Below, in pieces: positions 12,209-16,216 of a DNA stretch of 16,216 bases. Made by a program: the position numbers and the translations under genes. This DNA comes from an uncultured Eggerthella sp. GTDB taxonomy: Bacteria; Actinomycetota; Coriobacteriia; Coriobacteriales; Eggerthellaceae. The notes beneath the pieces were generated by a model, which ran no database searches, was not told the origin of the DNA, and was given only the letters and a program-made list of their open reading frames with translations. The stretch spans positions 1 through 16,216 of the forward strand of contig USDX01000020.1 in the NCBI GenBank assembly GCA_900553605.1. Reading direction: 5' to 3'. The first letter of the stretch is position 1. Each line of letters begins with the position of its first letter.

Positions 12209-14680
12209 ATGAAAGTATCTTTGAAATGGCTTTCTGATTATGTGGAGGTCCCGCAGGACATCAAGGAATTCTGCGATCGCTTAGACCTCACCGGTACTGG
12301 CGTTGAGGGCGTGGAACGTACGGGCGATGTATTCGACGGCGTTGTCGTCGGCCATGTGCTTACCTGCGTCGACCATCCCGACAGCGATCATATGCATGTA
12401 ACTACGGTAGATGTGGGTGCCGAAGAACCCGTGCAGATCGTGTGCGGCGCTCCTAACATTGCTGCTGGGATCAAGGTTCCCGTAGCCACCATCGGCGCGG
12501 TGCTTCCCGGTGATTTCAAGATTAAGAAGTCGAAGCTTCGTGGCGTTGCGAGCTGTGGCATGTGCTGCTCTCAGCGCGAGCTGGGCATGGGCAACGACCA
12601 TGATGGCATTTGGGTGCTTCCCGACGATGCCCCTACTGGCCAGCCCATCGCCGACTACCTGAAGATGTCCGATACCGTGCTCGATCTGGAAATCACTCCG
12701 AATCGCCCCGACTGCCTTTCCATGGTGGGCATGGCGCGCGAAGTGGGAGCTATGTACCAGAAGCCCTACACGAGCCCCTTGGCCGAGATGGCTGGCAAGC
12801 TCGAGCTTAGCAAGGAAGCTGCTGCCCTCGATTCCGAGGTAAGCATTTCCATCGCCGACGAGGCTCGTTGCCCCCGCTATACCGCTCGTGTTATCCGTGG
12901 CTGCAAGGTGGGCCCCAGCCCCGACTGGATGGTAGAGCGTTTGGCTGCCATCGGTCAGCGTTCCATCAACAACATCGTTGACGTAACCAACTACATCCTG
13001 TTCCTGTTCGGCCAGCCGCTTCATGCGTTCGATTTGGACAAGCTTAAGAACGCCGAAGGTAAGGCAAACATCGTTGTGCGCGCTGCCGAAGAGGGCGAAA
13101 AGCTCACCACGCTCGATGGCGAAGAACGCGTGCTTACGTCCGACATGACGGTTATCTCGACGCCCGATCAGGGCGCAGTTGCCTTGGCTGGTGTTATGGG
13201 CGGCCTTGCAACCGAGGTTACGGAAGAAACCACTGACGTTTTGCTGGAAACAGCTACGTTTGAAGCTGGCCGCACCAGCCGCACCAGCCGCAACCTGGGT
13301 CTTATCTCCGAAAGCTCTATGCGCTACGAGCGTGGCGTAGACGATCACGGCATCGAAGATCGCTCTGCCGCTGCCGCTGCCCTTGTCGCTGCTGTTTCGG
13401 ACGGTATCGTAAGCTATGCCGAAGGAAACGAAGACGGCATCATCGACGTATGGCCGGTAAAGTCGGAAGAGTCTCATCTGCAGTTCCGCATCGATCGTTT
13501 CAACGGCATGATGGGTGCCCAGATCCCCCGCGAGTTCATCGTGGACATTTTGGGTCGTTTGGGCTGTAAGGTCGAAGACGGCGAAGCGGAGAATGTCCTT
13601 GAGGTTACGGCTCCCACCTTCCGCCCCGACCTTCCGCGCGAAATCGATCTGTACGAAGAGGTTCTGCGCCTGTACGGCATGGACCGCATCGAACCCACCC
13701 TGCCTGGCGGTCGCGGTCGCTTCGGCGTTCGCACCGAGGCTCAGCGCACGCTCGACGTGGTTAACGACACCATGCGTGCATCGGGCCTGAACGAGACCAT
13801 GACGTACTCTTTCGCCGACCCGCATGAACTTGAACAGCTGCGCATGTCCACTGAGGGCATGGGCGTTCCCGTTGAACTCCTGAATCCGCTTAATGCTGAG
13901 CAGTCGGTTATGCGCCAGTCCATCATCCCTGGCCTTATGCGCAGCGTTGCTTACAATCAGTCCCGTGGCGTGCACAACGTTCAGCTCTACGAAACCGGCG
14001 TGGTGTTCTTCGGCGCCGAGGGCCACAAGAAGCCCAAGGAGCGCCAGCGCCTTGCTGCCGTTATGGCTGGTGGAATGGGCGACGATGCCTGGAACCGCAA
14101 GACGGTTGCCTTCGACTTCTTCGACGGCAAGGGCGTTATCGAAAACCTTATTCGTGAACTGGCAATCCCGAAGCCTCGCTTCAAGGCCCTTTCCGCAGAA
14201 GAGGCTCCTCATCTGCAGCCTGGACGTGCTGCACAGGTTCTTTCCGGCGGCACCGTGCTTGGCTGGGTTGGAGAAATCCATCCTATGGCGGCAGAGACCT
14301 TTGAGGCTCAGGCTCCCATCGTTGCATTCGAGCTCGATCTTGACGCCCTGATCAAGGCTGCTCGTCCTGCTCGCGACTACGTTGATGTGCCGGTATTCCC
14401 TGCGGTAACCATGGACGTTGCCTTCGTGGTTGACGAAGAGGTTACGCATGAAAAGCTTTCTCGTTGCATCAGCTCTGCGGGTGGCAAGCTTCTTGCTTCT
14501 GCTCAACTCTTCGATGTGTATCGCGACGAAAAGCGCGTGGGCGCCGGCAAGAAGTCCATGGCGTATGCACTCGAATATCGTGCCGCTGATCGTACGCTTA
14601 CCACTGAAGAGGTGGATAAGCAGCATGCACGCCTTATCAAGAAGGTATGCGGCGCTACGGGTGCTGAAGTTCGAGGATAG
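12209..14680 (+). CDS. pheT: Phenylalanyl-tRNA synthetase beta subunit
   Basis: Non-catalytic but essential subunit that binds tRNA and edits mischarged tyrosine. The 823 residues have the full bacterial architecture: N-terminal MKVSLKWLSDYV, an OB-fold tRNA-binding domain (about 40-150, with VCGAPNI and GVASCGMCCSQRELG), the link IEITPNRPDCLS (161-171), the B3/B4 editing domain (about 210-390, with ALAGVMGG at 325-332 and MRYERGVD at 371-378), B5 (about 420-490), the catalytic-like core (about 500-690, with LLNPLNAEQSVMRQSIIPGL) and the C-terminal anticodon-binding FDX-ACB domain (about 728-823, starting FPAVTMDVAFVVDEEV). The ATG at 12209 has a weak GAAAGAG six bases upstream. It probably shares the T-box leader with pheS, although the hairpin-rich gap may lower or modify its expression. 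Confidence 0.97.
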   Translation: MKVSLKWLSDYVEVPQDIKEFCDRLDLTGTGVEGVERTGDVFDGVVVGHVLTCVDHPDSDHMHVTTVDVGAEEPVQIVCGAPNIAAGIKVPVATIGAVLPGDFKIKKSKLRGVASCGMCCSQRELGMGNDHDGIWVLPDDAPTGQPIADYLKMSDTVLDLEITPNRPDCLSMVGMAREVGAMYQKPYTSPLAEMAGKLELSKEAAALDSEVSISIADEARCPRYTARVIRGCKVGPSPDWMVERLAAIGQRSINNIVDVTNYILFLFGQPLHAFDLDKLKNAEGKANIVVRAAEEGEKLTTLDGEERVLTSDMTVISTPDQGAVALAGVMGGLATEVTEETTDVLLETATFEAGRTSRTSRNLGLISESSMRYERGVDDHGIEDRSAAAAALVAAVSDGIVSYAEGNEDGIIDVWPVKSEESHLQFRIDRFNGMMGAQIPREFIVDILGRLGCKVEDGEAENVLEVTAPTFRPDLPREIDLYEEVLRLYGMDRIEPTLPGGRGRFGVRTEAQRTLDVVNDTMRASGLNETMTYSFADPHELEQLRMSTEGMGVPVELLNPLNAEQSVMRQSIIPGLMRSVAYNQSRGVHNVQLYETGVVFFGAEGHKKPKERQRLAAVMAGGMGDDAWNRKTVAFDFFDGKGVIENLIRELAIPKPRFKALSAEEAPHLQPGRAAQVLSGGTVLGWVGEIHPMAAETFEAQAPIVAFELDLDALIKAARPARDYVDVPVFPAVTMDVAFVVDEEVTHEKLSRCISSAGGKLLASAQLFDVYRDEKRVGAGKKSMAYALEYRAADRTLTTEEVDKQHARLIKKVCGATGAEVRG

Positions 14681-14690
14681 CTTCCGTTCT

Positions 14691-14822
14691 TGGGAATATA
14701 GGGACAGGTCCCATTTTCCCAGTTGGTTTTAGCGAACAGAGGCAGGGCCTCGCTTGCGTATTTTGCTGCAAGCGAGGCCTTTTTTCTTGGGTGGGAAAAT
14801 GGGACCTGTCCCTATATTCCCA
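14691..14822. repeat. REPIN-like inverted repeat pair around the pheT terminator
   Basis: Bases 14691-14721 and 14792-14822 are perfect 31-bp inverted complements; the left arm begins TGGGAATATAGGGACAGGTC and ends TTTTCCCA. Each arm contains its own palindrome GGGAC-AG-GTCCC or its complement. Two oppositely oriented copies of such a motif with a spacer is the layout of REP doublets (REPINs), which are spread by REP-associated tyrosine transposases; no such transposase gene is in this window. The spacer holds the pheT terminator. Confidence 0.8.
14746..14785 (+). terminator. Intrinsic terminator after pheT
   Basis: GGCCTCGCTTGC (14746-14757) pairs perfectly with GCAAGCGAGGCC (14768-14779) around a ten-base loop, followed by six T (14780-14785). 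It lies 65 bases after the pheT stop, within the spacer of the 31-bp inverted repeat. Confidence 0.94.
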
Positions 14823-14916
14823 GTTCCCTGCGGTTCCTTTCTTACATCTGCGGAACTTCGAAGGAAGCGCAAGTGGGGCGGTGGTTTCCATGCGCTATCA
14901 TGGGCAAGAACAATGG

Positions 14917-14924
14917 AAGGGGAG
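14917..14924 (+). promoter_or_regulatory. Ribosome binding site supporting a GTG start
   Basis: AAGGGGAG lies three to seven bases, depending on the register, before the GTG at 14928. It would lie inside the gene if the in-frame ATG at 14913 were the start. Confidence 0.55.
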
Positions 14925-14927
14925 TTT

Positions 14928-15602
14928 GTGGTTCGAGAAGAGCTTGCTGAAAAGAAGAAACGTCAAAAGAAAGTGCGCATTTCCGCAGATGGAACTCCCT
15001 ATACCGTATGGCAAACCCGTACGCGTATCCTGTGTTTGATCTACCTTGTCTGGGCGTTGTTGGAAATTGCAGTAGGCGCTGGCTTTCTTACTATTCGCTC
15101 TATTGGTCTGTTCGATCCGACCGAGCTCGTTCCCAATATCACGTTTGGCGGTTCCACGGTGCTCAGCGGCGTATTCAACTTGATCATTGCCCTGTCCGGG
15201 CTATGGGGCGCTCACGACCCGCGACGGATCACGTTGTTCTTCTGGTCGGCATTTCTTACGGCGCTGTTGTCGGTGTGGCAGGTGGTCAGCGCATGGTCGA
15301 TGGGCCAGGTAGACCCTGCCATGGTCTTCTCTCTCATTGTGGTGCTCGCTTATGCTGCTTGCGCTTGGAACGTGCGCGGTCAAACGGGCTATTTCGACAA
15401 CCATCCAAAACCCGAAGACGACGAGCTGCCCATCCAGCGCGATCAGCGTTTGCTCCAGGAAGCGGTAAGGGAAAAGGAATTGGAGCTTGCCGCCGCCAAG
15501 GAAGAGCTTGAAGACGTGAAGGCTCAATTTGAAAAGGTGAAGGCGGAGGGCTTGGCCCAGGTGCACGAAGAATCCAAGTCTATTTCCTCAAAACTACCGT
15601 AA
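14928..15602 (+). CDS. Four-helix membrane protein with coiled-coil tail, unknown function
   Basis: A 224-residue protein that I do not assign to a family. It starts with a charged, Lys-rich segment (EELAEKKKRQKKVRIS), followed by about four hydrophobic helices near residues 34-55, 71-94, 101-123 and 130-148. A hydrophilic C-terminus follows, with a Glu/Lys/Ala heptad-like helix (about 172-208: LLQEAVREKELELAAAKEEL...) that looks like a coiled coil. GTG 14928 is preferred for its AAGGGGAG; ATG 14913 would add five residues, and any start before 14900 would run back through the REPIN and is unlikely. It stands alone between the pheT terminator and the thioesterase promoter; no good promoter of its own is seen in 14823-14912. 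Confidence 0.8.
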   Translation: MVREELAEKKKRQKKVRISADGTPYTVWQTRTRILCLIYLVWALLEIAVGAGFLTIRSIGLFDPTELVPNITFGGSTVLSGVFNLIIALSGLWGAHDPRRITLFFWSAFLTALLSVWQVVSAWSMGQVDPAMVFSLIVVLAYAACAWNVRGQTGYFDNHPKPEDDELPIQRDQRLLQEAVREKELELAAAKEELEDVKAQFEKVKAEGLAQVHEESKSISSKLP

Positions 15603-15645
15603 TGGGTAGGTTAACCAAGGGAATCGTTTTTCGCTGTGGGCAACA

Positions 15646-15654
15646 TGCGATAAT
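15646..15654 (+). promoter_or_regulatory. Possible extended -10 promoter for the thioesterase gene
   Basis: TGC followed by GATAAT (15649-15654) lies 35 bases before the ATG at 15690. Upstream at the right distance is only a T-run (15627-15631), not a good -35 element. Confidence 0.45.
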
Positions 15655-15689
15655 ACGTAGCAGTATTTTGCTTCGAGGAGGGGAGCCCT

Positions 15690-16064
15690 ATGGCACTTTC
15701 TGATATTCTGGGTATTGAGCTCGTTGAGAGCACGCCCGACAAGTACGTTACGCGTATGCTGGTTACCGAAAACATGCTTCAGCCTCATGGCGTGCTGCAT
15801 GGTGGCATCAGCGCTGCTTTGGCTGAAAACGCTGCAAGCCAGTGCTGCACCGACCATTACGACAGCGACAAGATGTTCTTTCTGGGCGTCGAAGTTTCCA
15901 GCACCCATCTCCTTCCTGTGAAGGCGGGCGATACGGTGAAAACGGTGGCAACGCCCATTCGCGCTGGCGGCCGCATTTCCCAATGGAAGGTCGAGCAGTA
16001 CCGCGAGTCCGATGGCGAATTGTTCAATGTTTCCCAGATGACCATGTACGGCAAGAAGAAATAA
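15690..16064 (+). CDS. PaaI-type hotdog-fold thioesterase
   Basis: A 124-residue acyl-CoA thioesterase-like protein of the PaaI/YdiI group, which hydrolyses aryl- or acyl-CoA thioesters; relatives include the DHNA-CoA hydrolase of menaquinone synthesis. The signature PHGVLHGGISAALAENAAS (32-50) contains the HGG loop (37-39) and the likely catalytic Glu46, and GVEVSSTHLLPVKAGDTV (66-83) is the second conserved strand-loop. The start ATG has an excellent GAGGAGGGGAG (15675-15685). It is monocistronic: promoter-like sequence before it, strong terminator after it. The substrate cannot be told from the sequence, and neighbours give no hint. Confidence 0.88.
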   Translation: MALSDILGIELVESTPDKYVTRMLVTENMLQPHGVLHGGISAALAENAASQCCTDHYDSDKMFFLGVEVSSTHLLPVKAGDTVKTVATPIRAGGRISQWKVEQYRESDGELFNVSQMTMYGKKK

Positions 16065-16085
16065 TTTTTCTTTCGAACGTTTTTT

Positions 16086-16131
16086 AGCCCGAGATGCGTG
16101 CGGTAACGCTGGCGCGCATCTCGGGCTTTTT
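16086..16131 (+). terminator. Intrinsic terminator after the thioesterase gene
   Basis: AGCCCGAGATGCG (16086-16098) pairs perfectly with CGCATCTCGGGCT (16115-16127) around a 16-base loop, followed by T residues 16127-16131. Confidence 0.93.
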
Positions 16132-16142
16132 GTTTATTGGCG

Positions 16143-16171
16143 TTGCCTGAGCTAGATTTGGGGGTTATAGG
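16143..16171 (+). promoter_or_regulatory. Possible promoter reading out of the window
   Basis: TTGCCT (16143-16148) and TATAGG (16166-16171) are 17 bases apart, each matching four of six consensus positions. The remaining bases to 16216 hold no start codon with a ribosome binding site that I can see. Confidence 0.3.
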
Positions 16172-16216
16172 CAGAAAAACGTGTCTGGCTTTAGAACCAT
16201 CCCGTAGTTTTTGATC

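Noticed and set aside
12281..14626. 781-codon open frame on the minus strand opposite pheT
   Set aside because: It lies entirely antisense to the well-supported pheT, has no recognisable motifs and no ribosome binding site; long antisense frames are expected from codon bias in GC-rich genes.
1..16216. CRISPR arrays, tRNA or rRNA genes, prophage or integrase genes
   Set aside because: None seen: no regularly spaced repeats, no cloverleaf with CCA end, no integrase or transposase motifs on either strand.

Overview
The window is a dense, entirely plus-strand stretch of bacterial chromosome. It looks like an actinobacterium of class Coriobacteriia (Eggerthellaceae-like); this is inferred from the moderately GC-rich coding sequence, a Firmicutes-style transcription-attenuating T-box in front of pheS, and the style of the proteins. 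I could not confirm the taxon by search.

Region 1 (1-6592) is most of a histidine biosynthesis operon. After the last ten codons of an upstream gene (probably hisG) come hisD, hisC, hisB, hisH, hisA, hisF, a membrane-anchored double-psi beta-barrel (RlpA-like) protein that does not belong to the pathway, and hisI. The catalytic residues of every His enzyme can be found, though HisH has an altered nucleophile loop. hisG is only guessed from the edge fragment, and hisE and a histidinol phosphatase are not seen. The gaps hisB-hisH, hisH-hisA and hisA-hisF hold inverted repeats; the hisA-hisF one is a 148-bp element bounded by perfect 24-bp inverted arms.

Region 2 (6594-10423) is the most unusual part. 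One base after hisI begins a 37-residue single-pass membrane microprotein. A GTG start overlapping its stop codon opens a DUF5685-like protein with conserved Cys and Asp motifs, and an 8-bp overlap leads to a J-domain/TPR protein with a cysteine-rich tail. A strong terminator ends this unit. The next gene, after two imperfect 34-35-bp direct repeats, encodes a stand-alone Hsp70 (DnaK paralogue) with a short C-terminus. There is no grpE or canonical dnaJ here, so I read it as a dedicated Hsp70/J-protein/DUF5685 module.

Region 3 (10535-14785) is the phenylalanyl-tRNA synthetase locus: extended -10 promoter, T-box riboswitch with its terminator, pheS, a 234-bp gap with three hairpins, pheT, and a terminator nested inside a 31-bp perfect inverted repeat that resembles a REPIN (paired REP element).

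Region 4 (14928-16216) has an unknown four-helix membrane protein with a coiled-coil tail, a PaaI-type hotdog thioesterase with its own likely promoter, a strong terminator, and a possible promoter leading out of the window.
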